From assembly GCF_000400995.2 (NCBI RefSeq), contig NZ_DF238984.1, forward strand, positions 1 to 59,384: a stretch of 59,384 bases of DNA, given 5' to 3'. Source of the stretch: Acidovorax sp. MR-S7 (lineage in GTDB: Bacteria > Pseudomonadota > Gammaproteobacteria > Burkholderiales > Burkholderiaceae_C). The notes under the pieces were generated by a model. It saw only the letters and a program-made list of their open reading frames with translations. It was not told the DNA's origin and ran no database searches. This document shows, in pieces, positions 34,347 through 42,761 of the stretch; within the stretch, counting starts at the first letter, position 1; each line of letters begins with the position of its first letter. The position numbers were made by a program, and so were the translations under genes.

Positions 34347-36764
34347 ATGGCCCGCTGCCATTCCCTCATCCGCCCAGCGGCCCGCGCTGCCTTGCTGGCC
34401 CTGGCCTGCGCCGCCACGGGCGCGCCGGCCCAGCCCGCCGAGGGCGCGCCCCAGCCGGCCCAGGCCGCGCAGGAATACCGCATCGCCCCCGGCGCGCTGG
34501 ATGATGCGCTGGCGCGCTTCGCCACCCAGGCGGGCATCAGCCTGGACATGCCCCAGCCCCTGGTACGGGGCCGCAGCAGCCCGGGGCTGCAGGGGCGCTT
34601 CAGCGTGCGCGAAGGACTGGCGCGGCTGCTGGCCGGCACCGGCCTGGAGGCCGTGGTGCGCGGCCCTGGCGTGTACCAGCTGCGGGCCGTTCCCGAAGTG
34701 CATTCCGCCGCGCCTGCCACGCTGGATGCCGTGCGGGTGACCGCCCAGGCCGAACGCGGCGACACGACCGAAGGCACGGGCAGCTACACCACGCGCAGCA
34801 TGGGTACCGCCACGGGCCTGAACCTGTCCATGCGCGAAACGCCGCAGTCGGTGACGGTGGTGACGCGCCAGCAGATGGACGACCAGGGGCTTGGCAACGT
34901 GGCCCAGGTGCTGGAGCGCACGACGGGCATCACCACCAGCGCCAGCGAGACCGACCGCGTGGTCTTCCGCGCCCGCGGCTTCGACATCAGCAAGATCCAG
35001 TACGACGGCATTCCCCTCGTGGAGGACAACCGGTACGACACGGACTTCGTCTCCGACACCGCCATCTACGACCGCGTGGAAATCGTCCGCGGAGCGACGG
35101 GCCTGCTGTCCGGCACGGGGCAGCCTTCGGCCGCCATCAACCTGGTGCGCAAGAAACCCACGGCCGAATTCCAGGGGCATGTCCAGCTGAGCGCCGGCAG
35201 CTGGGATGCGTACCGCACGGAGCTGGACCTCTCGGGCCCGCTGGCGGCCGACGGCCGCATCCGGGGGCGCATGGTGGCCTCATACCTCGACCGCAAGTCC
35301 TACCTGGAAAGCCACAGCAAGGACATCTCCGGGCTGTACGGCGTGCTGGAGGCGGACCTGGCCCCCGGCATGCTGCTGACCGCCGGCATCGACTACCAGA
35401 ACCGGCATGCCGGCGGCACCACGTTCGGCTCCACCGTGCCGCTGTTCTATTCGGACGGCAGCCCCGCGCGGTTTCCCCGCTCCACCAGTTCCAGCCCGCC
35501 GTGGACCTACGCCGATGTGCGGCGCGTGGTGGGTTTCGCCACGCTGGAGCAGCGGTTCGGGAACGGATGGCAGGCCAAGCTGCACCTCGCGCACCGGGAT
35601 ACGCGCGGCAGCGTGCGCGTGATGGGGCTCGACGGCTATCCGGACCGCGCCACGGGCGAAGGCGTGTCGCCCTGGTTCAACAGCTACGACACGCAAGGCC
35701 GCCAGCGGGCCGTGAGCGTGCATGCCAGCGGCCCGTTCTCCCTGCTGGGCCGCACCCATGAGCTGATCCTGGGCTATGCGCGCAGCAGCCAGCCCTATGT
35801 GGCGAGCTACCACACGCTGCTGCGCTCCAGCGTATTGGCGAGCTACAACGACCGCCAGAGCTACCCCGCGCCGGAGTACGGCACGGCTTACAGCCACTTC
35901 AACCGCGAGCAGCGCAAGGAAGATGCCCTCTATGCCGCCACCCGCTGGCACCTGGCCGAGCCGCTCAAGCTGATCGCCGGGGCCCGCCTCACGCATGCCG
36001 ACTATGCGCAGGACTGGCGCGGCACGGTCACCACCGCCTCGTACCGCAACGAGCTGACGCCCTACGCGGGCATCGTCTACGAGGTCTCGCGCAACGTCTC
36101 CGCCTATGCCAGCTACACCGACATCTTCCAGACGCAAACGCTGCGGGACCGGCACAACGCGCTGCTGAAGCCCCTCGTCGGCACGAACGTCGAGGCGGGC
36201 CTGAAGGGCGAGCTGTATGGCGGGCGGCTGAACGTCTCCGCCGCCGTCTTCAAGGTGAAACAGGACAACCTGGCCGAACTGGACGAGATCATCGAGGGCG
36301 AGTACCGCTACAAGACGGTGGACGGCGCCACGACGCGCGGCTACGAGCTGGAGGTTTCGGGCGAGCCCCTGCGCGGGTGGGAGCTGTCCGCCGGGTTCAC
36401 GCGGCGCATCTCCAAGGACCGCATGGGCGTGCGCGTGCAGACCACCGAGCCGTCGAGCCTGCTGCGCCTGACCAGCGCCCATCGGCTGCCGGGCGCCCTG
36501 CACCGGGTCACGCTGGGCGGGCACCTGAGCTGGCAGAGCCGGATCTACGCCACGGGCCGCAACGGCAGCCCGACCGGGGCGGACGTGGAGCAGAGCGGTC
36601 ATGCCCTGGTCCATCTCTTCGGGATCTACCAGGCCACGCCCAGGCTGGACTTCCAGCTCAACGTCAACAACCTGTTCGACAAGACGTATTACGCCGCCGT
36701 GGGCGGGTCCGGCCGCTACGGCGACCCGCGCAGCGTCACCGTGCGCATGAAGTACCGTTTTTAG
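34347..36764 (+). CDS. TonB-dependent ferric-siderophore receptor with N-terminal signalling (STN) domain
   Basis: An 805-residue FpvA/FoxA-type transducer. The signal peptide is about 1-28 (ends APAQ). The STN domain is about 43-105 (YRIAPGALDDALARFATQAG, GLEAVVRGPGVYQL). A TonB-box-like stretch (LDAVRVTAQ, near 126) precedes the plug (about 140-250, RETPQSVTVVTRQQMDDQG and VEIVRGATGLLSGTGQPSA). The 22-strand barrel ends in VRMKYRF with terminal Phe. It completes the fecI-fecR-receptor cassette and should switch on its own synthesis when loaded. The siderophore is unknown; hydroxamate types are common for this subgroup (inference). Confidence 0.95.
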   Translation: MARCHSLIRPAARAALLALACAATGAPAQPAEGAPQPAQAAQEYRIAPGALDDALARFATQAGISLDMPQPLVRGRSSPGLQGRFSVREGLARLLAGTGLEAVVRGPGVYQLRAVPEVHSAAPATLDAVRVTAQAERGDTTEGTGSYTTRSMGTATGLNLSMRETPQSVTVVTRQQMDDQGLGNVAQVLERTTGITTSASETDRVVFRARGFDISKIQYDGIPLVEDNRYDTDFVSDTAIYDRVEIVRGATGLLSGTGQPSAAINLVRKKPTAEFQGHVQLSAGSWDAYRTELDLSGPLAADGRIRGRMVASYLDRKSYLESHSKDISGLYGVLEADLAPGMLLTAGIDYQNRHAGGTTFGSTVPLFYSDGSPARFPRSTSSSPPWTYADVRRVVGFATLEQRFGNGWQAKLHLAHRDTRGSVRVMGLDGYPDRATGEGVSPWFNSYDTQGRQRAVSVHASGPFSLLGRTHELILGYARSSQPYVASYHTLLRSSVLASYNDRQSYPAPEYGTAYSHFNREQRKEDALYAATRWHLAEPLKLIAGARLTHADYAQDWRGTVTTASYRNELTPYAGIVYEVSRNVSAYASYTDIFQTQTLRDRHNALLKPLVGTNVEAGLKGELYGGRLNVSAAVFKVKQDNLAELDEIIEGEYRYKTVDGATTRGYELEVSGEPLRGWELSAGFTRRISKDRMGVRVQTTEPSSLLRLTSAHRLPGALHRVTLGGHLSWQSRIYATGRNGSPTGADVEQSGHALVHLFGIYQATPRLDFQLNVNNLFDKTYYAAVGGSGRYGDPRSVTVRMKYRF

Positions 36765-37384
36765 GACGGCTTGTACTTGATCGTGCAGCCGTAGGCCTGC
36801 GTGGTGGCCGCCGCGATGGGCTTGCCCCCCGCCACGTCGGCCAGCGCCGCCTTCACGTAGTTGGTGGCCTTCTCGATGTCGGCCACGCGCGCCGAGGGGA
36901 TGCTGTCGATGCCGCCCGCATACACCAGCACGCCCTGCGGGTTGACGATGTACATGTGCGGCGTGGTGCGCGCGCCGTAGGCGTGGCCTGCCGAGCCGTC
37001 CTCGTCCATCAGCACGGCCGTGGGCTGGGCCTTGCGCTCGCCGAGCCAGGCGGCGAGCTGGGGCGGCGCCAAGTAGTCGCCGCTGGCCTTTTCGGTGGAG
37101 TTGATGGCGAGCCACACCCAGCCCTGCTCGCGCGCGGCCTTCTGCGTGGCGGGCATGTTGCCGCTGTCGTAGTGCTTGCGCACGAAGGGGCAGCCGGGGT
37201 TGGTCCACTCCAGCACCACGTACTTGCCCTTGAAATCCGACAGGCGCACCGTCTTGCCCGCCGTGTCCTGCAGCGTGAAGGCGGGCGCGGGCTGGCCCAC
37301 GGCGGCGGTCTGGGCCGATGCGCCGGTGGCGAAGGCCAGCAGGGCGGCGGTGGCGATCAGGCTGCGGCGGCAAAGCGTTGGCAT
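36761..37384 (-). CDS. Exported redoxin / AhpC-TSA-like thioredoxin-fold protein
   Basis: A 207-residue exported protein with a signal peptide ending SAQ (about residue 25). The redoxin domain has PAFTLQDTAGKTVRLSDFKG, then LEWTNPGCPFVRKHYD. Here a single Cys in GCPF replaces the usual CxxC, followed by AYGARTTPHMYIVNPQG. The pattern suggests a peroxiredoxin-like or copper/haem-delivery thiol protein. The ATG at 37384 is 13 bases after the dsbD-like stop, so the two form an operon, with DsbD the likely electron donor. Its 3' end overlaps the convergent receptor by 4 bases. Confidence 0.87.
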   Translation of the reverse strand: MPTLCRRSLIATAALLAFATGASAQTAAVGQPAPAFTLQDTAGKTVRLSDFKGKYVVLEWTNPGCPFVRKHYDSGNMPATQKAAREQGWVWLAINSTEKASGDYLAPPQLAAWLGERKAQPTAVLMDEDGSAGHAYGARTTPHMYIVNPQGVLVYAGGIDSIPSARVADIEKATNYVKAALADVAGGKPIAAATTQAYGCTIKYKPS

Positions 37385-37397
37385 GGCGTTTCTCCTG

Positions 37398-39593
37398 TCA
37401 GAGGTTGGCGATGGCCGCGCGCAGCTCGCGCGCGCCGAGGATTTCGCTGAACACCACGGGCGCCCGGCCCGGTGCGTGCAGCACGTACACCGGCACGCCG
37501 CTGCGGCCGAGCTGCGCCAGCGCGGCGGTGATGGCCGGGTCGCGCCGCGTCCAGTCGGCGCGCAGCAGCGCCACGTTCTTCGCGGCGAAGTCGCGCAGCA
37601 CGTCGGTGTCGGCCAGCGTGGTCTGCTTGTTGTACTGGCAGGTGACGCACCACGCGGCGGTGTAGTCCACGAACACCGGCTGGCCCTGGGCCAGCAACTG
37701 ACCGGGCAGGTCCGGCTGCCAGGGCTGCCATGCTCCTGATGCGATAGCTGGTTGCGCTTGTTCCGCCTGGATTTCAGTGATCTTTGGGCCCCAGGTCCAG
37801 ACCAACCAAGCGCAAGCAGCTATCGAAAGCGGAGCAAGCACTGCCCGCCCGCGCCCGCGCAGCGTGAGCGCCCAGACCGCCATGGACAGCACCACCAGCA
37901 GCGCCAGCAGCACCGCCGCGCCGTCGATGCCGCTTTGCTGGCCCAGCACCCACACCAGCCAGACCACGGTGGCGAACATGGGGAAGGCCATGGCGCGGCG
38001 CAGTGTCTCCATCCACGCGCCGGGGCGGGGCAGGGCGCGCGCGAAGCCGGGCAGCCAGCTCGCCAGCAGGTACGGCAGCGCCAGCCCCAGGCCCAGCGCT
38101 GCGAAGATGGAGAGCGCCTGCGCCCCCGGCAGCGTGGCCGTGAGCCCGAGCGAGGCGCCCATGAACGGCGCCGTGCAGGGCGAGGCCACGGCCACGGCCA
38201 GCACGCCGGTCAGGAAGGCGTCGGCCACCGGGTGGCGCGCCTGCAGGCTGGCGAGCGACGACGGCAGCATGCGCCCGAACTCGAACACGCCGCCCAGGTT
38301 GAGCCCGATCACCGTGAACAGCGCGGCCAGCCCCGCCACCACGGCGGGCGACTGCAGCTGGAAGCCCCAGCCCACGGCCTCGCCCGCCGCGCGCAGCGCG
38401 AGCATGCCCGCGCCCAGCAGCAGGAACGACAGCACCACGCCCACCGTATAGGCCAGCCCGCCGATGCGGTGCGCGCGGCGGTCCTGCGCGTGGCGCGCGA
38501 AACCCACCACCTTGATCGCCAGCACCGGGAACACGCAGGGCATCAGGTTGAGCAGCAGCCCGCCCAGCAGCGCGCCGCCCAGCGCCGCCAGCCACAGGCC
38601 CACGGGCACCGGGGCGGGGGCTGGCGCACCAGCGGCATCGGCCGCATTCGCGCGCAGCGCCGCCTCCAGCGCGGGCGAGACGGTGGCCGGAGCCGCCACC
38701 TGCGGCCAGCCGCTGGCCACCGGCAGCGCCACCCGCCAGCCCTGGCCGCCGTGGGCCAGCACCACCGGCATCGGGTCGGGGCTGGCGCTGCGCTGGGGCG
38801 ACAGCGGCAGGCGCGCCACCCAGGTATCGCCCTGCCACTGCTGCACCACGTCGGCGGCGGTTTCCACGACGCCCGTGGTCTCGGCGAACACCTCCAGCGT
38901 CTGCCCGTGCAGCGCGGGCGGCAGGCCCGCCACCTTCACCGCGAGGGCGTTGCCCTCCACGTGCGCGCTGCTGCCCTCATCCGTGGCCGGCGCGGCCAGC
39001 GGCCGGGGATGGGCCTGCTCGGCTGCTGCGAACGCCGCCGCGTGCAGCGCCGTCGTGCCCTGGATGGGCAGCTGCAGCGTGAACGTGCCTTCCTCCGGAA
39101 TGCATTCCTTGCGGCACACCAGCCACGAGGCCTGCAACTGCACCGTCACCTCCTTGGCCAGCGGCCCGGCCTGGAAGGCGGGCGACACGGTGACCGGCAC
39201 GGGCAGCAGCACCGTGCCCTCGTAGCCGTAGTTGGCCAGGTTGCCGATGGGAATCTTGCGCGGCACGGGCCAGGCCACCTCGCCCGCATCCATGCCGGGC
39301 GGCAGCGTCCATTCGAGCTGCGTGGGCAGGCCGGAGTCGCCAGGGTTCTTCCAGTAGGTGTGCCAGTCGGGCTGGTGCGTGATCGACAGGCCCAGCCACA
39401 GCGGCTTGCCCGGCCCCACGCCATCGGGCGCCTGCGCGACCAGCTCGGCCTGCACGTGCGGCGTGGCCACCGTGCTGCTGCCTGGGGTGACCGAGGTTTT
39501 GAGATGAAATTGGGCTGCAGCGCCTGTGGATAAAGCGCTGGCTGCTATGAAAAATAAAGCGTGCAGCAGGCGCTGCGGCAGGCGGTGGGGCAT
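37398..39593 (-). CDS. DsbD/ScsB-family protein-disulfide reductase
   Basis: A 731-residue thiol-disulfide conduit. The signal peptide is about 1-28. A periplasmic N-terminal domain has VCRKECIPEEG (ScsB-like CxxxC). The eight-helix core has the redox cysteines in LMPCVFPVLAIKVVGF and SPCTAPFMGASLG. The C-terminal thioredoxin domain has AAWCVTCQYNK. It passes cytoplasmic electrons to periplasmic thiol proteins such as the adjacent redoxin. The CxxxC N-domain suggests ScsB more than classical DsbD. I chose the ATG at 39593. Repeat R11 encodes residues about 12-33 (signal peptide), and repeat R10 encodes the linker between the last membrane helix and the thioredoxin domain. Confidence 0.92.
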   Translation of the reverse strand: MPHRLPQRLLHALFFIAASALSTGAAAQFHLKTSVTPGSSTVATPHVQAELVAQAPDGVGPGKPLWLGLSITHQPDWHTYWKNPGDSGLPTQLEWTLPPGMDAGEVAWPVPRKIPIGNLANYGYEGTVLLPVPVTVSPAFQAGPLAKEVTVQLQASWLVCRKECIPEEGTFTLQLPIQGTTALHAAAFAAAEQAHPRPLAAPATDEGSSAHVEGNALAVKVAGLPPALHGQTLEVFAETTGVVETAADVVQQWQGDTWVARLPLSPQRSASPDPMPVVLAHGGQGWRVALPVASGWPQVAAPATVSPALEAALRANAADAAGAPAPAPVPVGLWLAALGGALLGGLLLNLMPCVFPVLAIKVVGFARHAQDRRAHRIGGLAYTVGVVLSFLLLGAGMLALRAAGEAVGWGFQLQSPAVVAGLAALFTVIGLNLGGVFEFGRMLPSSLASLQARHPVADAFLTGVLAVAVASPCTAPFMGASLGLTATLPGAQALSIFAALGLGLALPYLLASWLPGFARALPRPGAWMETLRRAMAFPMFATVVWLVWVLGQQSGIDGAAVLLALLVVLSMAVWALTLRGRGRAVLAPLSIAACAWLVWTWGPKITEIQAEQAQPAIASGAWQPWQPDLPGQLLAQGQPVFVDYTAAWCVTCQYNKQTTLADTDVLRDFAAKNVALLRADWTRRDPAITAALAQLGRSGVPVYVLHAPGRAPVVFSEILGARELRAAIANL
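37731..37836. repeat. Palindromic repeat family A, two-armed copy R10 (inside dsbD)
   Basis: The arms GATAGCTGGTTGCGCTTG (37743-37760) and CAAGCGCAAGCAGCTATC (37807-37824) are inverted with one mismatch and separated by 46 bases. Flanking GCTCCTGATGC and GAAAGCGGAGC extend the symmetry. Both ends carry the family's right-hand CAGCTATC end. It encodes SIAACAW...QAQPAIASGAW of the DsbD linker. Confidence 0.78.
39497..39561 (+). repeat. Palindromic repeat family A, copy R11 (inside the dsbD signal-peptide coding region)
   Basis: Left end TTTTGAGATGAAATTGGGC, core GCGC-N11-GCGC (39520-39538), right end GGCTGCTATGAAAAATAAAG. On the minus strand it encodes FIAASALSTGAAAQFHLK, the hydrophobic core and cleavage region of the DsbD signal peptide. 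The spacer happens to contain TGTGGATAA. Confidence 0.87.
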
Positions 39594-39691
39594 GGCAGGG
39601 GTGGGAGCAGCAGGGCGATGGTTTGGTTCCTGCAAGGCCTATCGACTTCGGGAACTGGCCAATGGTAGGGGAGGCGAGGGAGTGTGACGGA

Positions 39692-39720
39692 TTGTGAATA
39701 ATTGTGAGTTCGGTTTAAAT
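39692..39720 (+). promoter_or_regulatory. Candidate promoter for the S74-chaperone surface gene
   Basis: TTGTGA (39692-39697) and TTTAAAT (39714-39720) are separated by 16 bases and resemble sigma-70 -35 and -10 elements. The word ATTGTGA is directly repeated (39691 and 39701). The first start codon is 44 bases downstream. Confidence 0.35.
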
Positions 39721-39763
39721 CACCCTCTTTCTTTTTGACGCCCTCCGTTCACGGACGCTTGCC

Positions 39764-40810
39764 ATGCCTGCTGCCCTCACTCGCTCGACGATCATGTCCA
39801 CCGCTCTGTGCGCGGCTGCTGCCTGGGTCCATGCCCAGTCACCCGACCCGCTATTTACCGTGCGCGATGGCGGCGGCACGGCGCGGGCCAGTGTGCATGG
39901 CACGGGCGCCTTGTACGTGGGCGGGGCTTATGACAACACCGTATTCACTCCTGTGGCGCCGGTGGAGGGGGCGGGCACTCGCTTGGTCTGGATTCCCGAA
40001 AAAGCGGCCTTTCGAGTAGGGCAGGTCACTGGCACGCAGTGGGACAGCGCGAACTTGGGCGACTACTCGTTCGCCGCCGGGCTGGATACGCGGGCCCTGG
40101 GCGCCCATGCAGTGGCATTCGGCAACGGCTCCGTCGCGGCAGGTGCCGCTTCGTTCGCCGCTGGGGACACGAATACCGCCAGTGGTGCAGCCTCCGTTGC
40201 GCTGGGCTACCACGCGCATACCAATGCCCGGCAGGGCAGTTTCGTGTTTAGCGACCGTTCCAGCGTGGACGAAGTACGGGCAGGCGTGAACCACTCCGCC
40301 AGCTGGCGCGTCAGTGGAGGCTTTCGCATCTTCACCTCGTCTAATCTGTCCACCGGTGTGACCATCCAGTCGGGTGCCTCGGTAAGCAACTGGGGGCAGG
40401 CGAGCGCGGTGATCTCCACCTCTACCGGAGCCATGCTCACCACTGGTGGGGTGTGGCAGAACGCATCGGATGTGAATCGCAAGCACCTGTTCGCACCGGT
40501 GGATGGCGAGGCGGTGCTGGCCCGCCTGCGCTCCGTGCCCATCCAGGAGTGGAGCTATCGCGCCGAACCGGGCGAGGTGCGCCATCTGGGGCCCACCTCG
40601 CAGGACTTCCGCGCGGCATTCGGCCTGGGCCAGGACGACAAGAGCATCGGCACGGTGGATGCCGACGGCGTGGCGCTTGCCGGCGTGCAGGCGCTGGACG
40701 CGCGCACGCTGCGCCAGGGCGACGAGATCGCCGCGCTGCGCGCCGAGAACCAGGCGCTGCGCGAGCGGCTGGCCGCCATCGAGCGCGCGCTGGGCGCGGC
40801 TGGTCAATGA
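39764..40810 (+). CDS. Exported protein with YadA-like head repeats and peptidase S74 intramolecular-chaperone domain
   Basis: A 348-residue protein. The signal peptide is 1-24 (ends VHAQ). Head-type repeats at about 98-165 (GDYSFAAGLDTRA, GAHAVAFGNGSVAAGAASFA) resemble trimeric-adhesin heads. A C-terminal S74/endosialidase-type chaperone domain spans about 225-315, with the cleavage dyad Ser235 and Lys240 in NASDVNRK, and a coiled-coil tail spans 318-345. S74 domains trimerise a fibre and then cut themselves off. The domain is best known from phage tailspikes, but here it is paired with an anchored surface protein whose start overlaps this stop (ATGA). I infer a surface fibre or adhesin. Confidence 0.82.
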   Translation: MPAALTRSTIMSTALCAAAAWVHAQSPDPLFTVRDGGGTARASVHGTGALYVGGAYDNTVFTPVAPVEGAGTRLVWIPEKAAFRVGQVTGTQWDSANLGDYSFAAGLDTRALGAHAVAFGNGSVAAGAASFAAGDTNTASGAASVALGYHAHTNARQGSFVFSDRSSVDEVRAGVNHSASWRVSGGFRIFTSSNLSTGVTIQSGASVSNWGQASAVISTSTGAMLTTGGVWQNASDVNRKHLFAPVDGEAVLARLRSVPIQEWSYRAEPGEVRHLGPTSQDFRAAFGLGQDDKSIGTVDADGVALAGVQALDARTLRQGDEIAALRAENQALRERLAAIERALGAAGQ

Positions 40811-42690
40811 AGGCCCTGACTGCTGCTGCGCTGCTGGCCGTGGGCGCGGCGCAGGCCGCTGTGGAGGTGGCGCCCGGCGCCACGGTCGAGATCGTGTCGC
40901 CGGGCGCGGTTGCCCTGCATTGCGGCGCGCTCGACGTGCACGGTGCGCTGGCCCTGCTCGGTGGCAGTGTGGAAGGGGCGGGTGACTTGGCCATCGCCGT
41001 GGGCGCTTCGGTGGCCGTGACCACCGGGACTCTGGAGGTGGGTGGTAGCTGGAGCAATGCGGGCAGCTTTGGCGCGGGAGCCGGCACGATCGCTTTCTCG
41101 GATGGCTGCTCGTCCGCGCCGGCCGTGCTGACCGGCGCCAACGCCTTCCATCACCTCGTGCTGACCAGTGCGGCGGGGCGCAGCTTCGTCTTCCCGCCGG
41201 GAGCCGACACCACAGTCTCTGGTTCGCTGACCCTGGCAGGCACGGGTGGAACGCCGATCCAGGTCGAGTCTTCTGGCGGGGGCGATGCGACCATCGCCCT
41301 GGGCCCTGCGGCATGGCGCATGCAAACGAATGCGCATGTGGCAGCGGACGTGCACTTCACCGGCGGCGCCGCTCCAGGCGCGCCCGCGAACGTGGTTGCC
41401 ACGCCCGTGCCGGGCGGCGGCCAAGCCACTGTATCCTGGTCGGCTCCCGCCATCAGCGGCGGCAGCGCCATCACGGGCTATGCCGTCACGGGGTCGCCCG
41501 GCGGCTCCTGCACGGCTGGGCCGGCCGACACCAGTTGCCTCGTCGCAGGCCTGACCAATGGCGTGGCCTATACCTTCATCGTCGCGGCCAGCAACGATTC
41601 CGGCCCGGGTACGCCTTCCGACCCTAGCAGCCCTGTCACAACCCAGGGGGCGCAGGCCATCACCTTCCCCAACCCCGGCAGCCAAACCTTCGGCACTGCG
41701 CCTGTGCTGTCTGCCAGCGCCACCTCGCTGCTGCCCGTGGCGTTCGCCTCCGTCACGCCCGCCGTGTGCACGGTATCGGGCAGCACGGTCACGCTGCGGG
41801 CATCGGGTACCTGCACCATTGAGGCCACCCAGCCCGGCAACCCGGCCTGGGCTGGTGCCGCGCCGGTGCAACAGAGCTTCCCGGTCCAAGCCATAGCACC
41901 CGGTGCCCCCACGGGTGTGGCGGCAGTGCCGGGTAATGCCCAGGCATCCGTGCACTGGTCGGAGCCCGCTGCCAATGGCGGCGGTATCACCGGCTATGCG
42001 GTGCAGGCCGTGCAGGACCCCGCCAGGACCTGCGCCGTTGCGCCGCCGCTCACCCAATGCACCGTGCACGGACTGGAGAACGGGCGCACCTACACCTTCA
42101 CGGTGCGGGCCATCAACGACGCGGGCGGCACCGGATCGGCCCCGTCCAGCTCCGTCACGCCGCTGGCCGATGCCAAGGCGTTCGCGGCCGAGTCCCCCAC
42201 GGGCACGGGCTCCGTGTCGGTGAGCGTGGCCGGCGGCGGCGCCTGCGCGTTCGAGCGCGTGCAGCTGCTGCCCGCTGCCAGCGCCAGCACGCCGCTGCCG
42301 CTGGGCCTGGAACTGCCGCACGGCCTGCTGGACTTCGTGCTGCACGGCTGCGACGCGACGGCTGTCACGGTGACCGTCGCCTACCCCAGCGCGCTGCCGC
42401 AGGGCGTGCGCTACTGGAAGCTGCATGGCGGCGCCTGGGCCCCGTTCAGCGGCGCCCAGGCCAGCCCTGGCGCCACCACGGCCATGCTCACGCTGTACGA
42501 CGGCGGCCCTGGCGACGATGACGGCGTGCCCACACCCAACGGCCGCATCGTGGACCCCGGCGGCGTGGGCGCGATGGCGGCCGGCGGCGCAGCCAGCATC
42601 CCCGCGCTGTCGCCGTGGGCGTTGGCACTGCTGGCGCTGCTGCTGGGTTGGCGTGGTCGCCGCCGACTCCGTTCGGGCGGCCGGGTTTGA
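40807..42690 (+). CDS. FN3-repeat surface protein with choice-of-anchor and IPTL-CTERM sorting region
   Basis: A 627-residue exported protein with a signal peptide 1-18. A Gly/Ala-rich beta region (about 19-190) is followed by an FN3 domain (about 193-283, PGAPANVVATPVPGGGQATV), an Ig-like stretch with QAITFPNPGSQTFGTAP and a second FN3 (about 365-455). A choice-of-anchor type domain ends in LYDGGPGDDDGVPTPNGRI. The C-terminus IPALSPWALALLALLLGW followed by RGRRRLR is an IPTL-CTERM motif, membrane helix and basic tail. It starts within the stop of the S74 gene. Its TGA stop is provided by repeat R12. Confidence 0.85.
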   Translation: MKALTAAALLAVGAAQAAVEVAPGATVEIVSPGAVALHCGALDVHGALALLGGSVEGAGDLAIAVGASVAVTTGTLEVGGSWSNAGSFGAGAGTIAFSDGCSSAPAVLTGANAFHHLVLTSAAGRSFVFPPGADTTVSGSLTLAGTGGTPIQVESSGGGDATIALGPAAWRMQTNAHVAADVHFTGGAAPGAPANVVATPVPGGGQATVSWSAPAISGGSAITGYAVTGSPGGSCTAGPADTSCLVAGLTNGVAYTFIVAASNDSGPGTPSDPSSPVTTQGAQAITFPNPGSQTFGTAPVLSASATSLLPVAFASVTPAVCTVSGSTVTLRASGTCTIEATQPGNPAWAGAAPVQQSFPVQAIAPGAPTGVAAVPGNAQASVHWSEPAANGGGITGYAVQAVQDPARTCAVAPPLTQCTVHGLENGRTYTFTVRAINDAGGTGSAPSSSVTPLADAKAFAAESPTGTGSVSVSVAGGGACAFERVQLLPAASASTPLPLGLELPHGLLDFVLHGCDATAVTVTVAYPSALPQGVRYWKLHGGAWAPFSGAQASPGATTAMLTLYDGGPGDDDGVPTPNGRIVDPGGVGAMAAGGAASIPALSPWALALLALLLGWRGRRRLRSGGRV

Positions 42691-42745
42691 AGTGAAATAG
42701 GCCTGCAGCGCTTGACTGGAAAGCGCAGGCCGCTATGAAAAACGG
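42686..42745 (+). repeat. Palindromic repeat family A, copy R12
   Basis: Left end TTTGAAGTGAAATAGGCCTG contains the TGA stop of the IPTL-CTERM gene. Core GCGCTT-gactgg-AAAGCGC and right end GGCCGCTATGAAAAACGG follow. It lies between convergent genes. Confidence 0.9.
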
Positions 42746-42761
42746 GGTGGCCCACCGGCCG

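Noticed and set aside
39521-39534. TGTGGATAA in repeat R11 as a DnaA box
   Set aside because: It is the variable spacer of a family A repeat inside the dsbD signal-peptide codons, and other copies do not have it.
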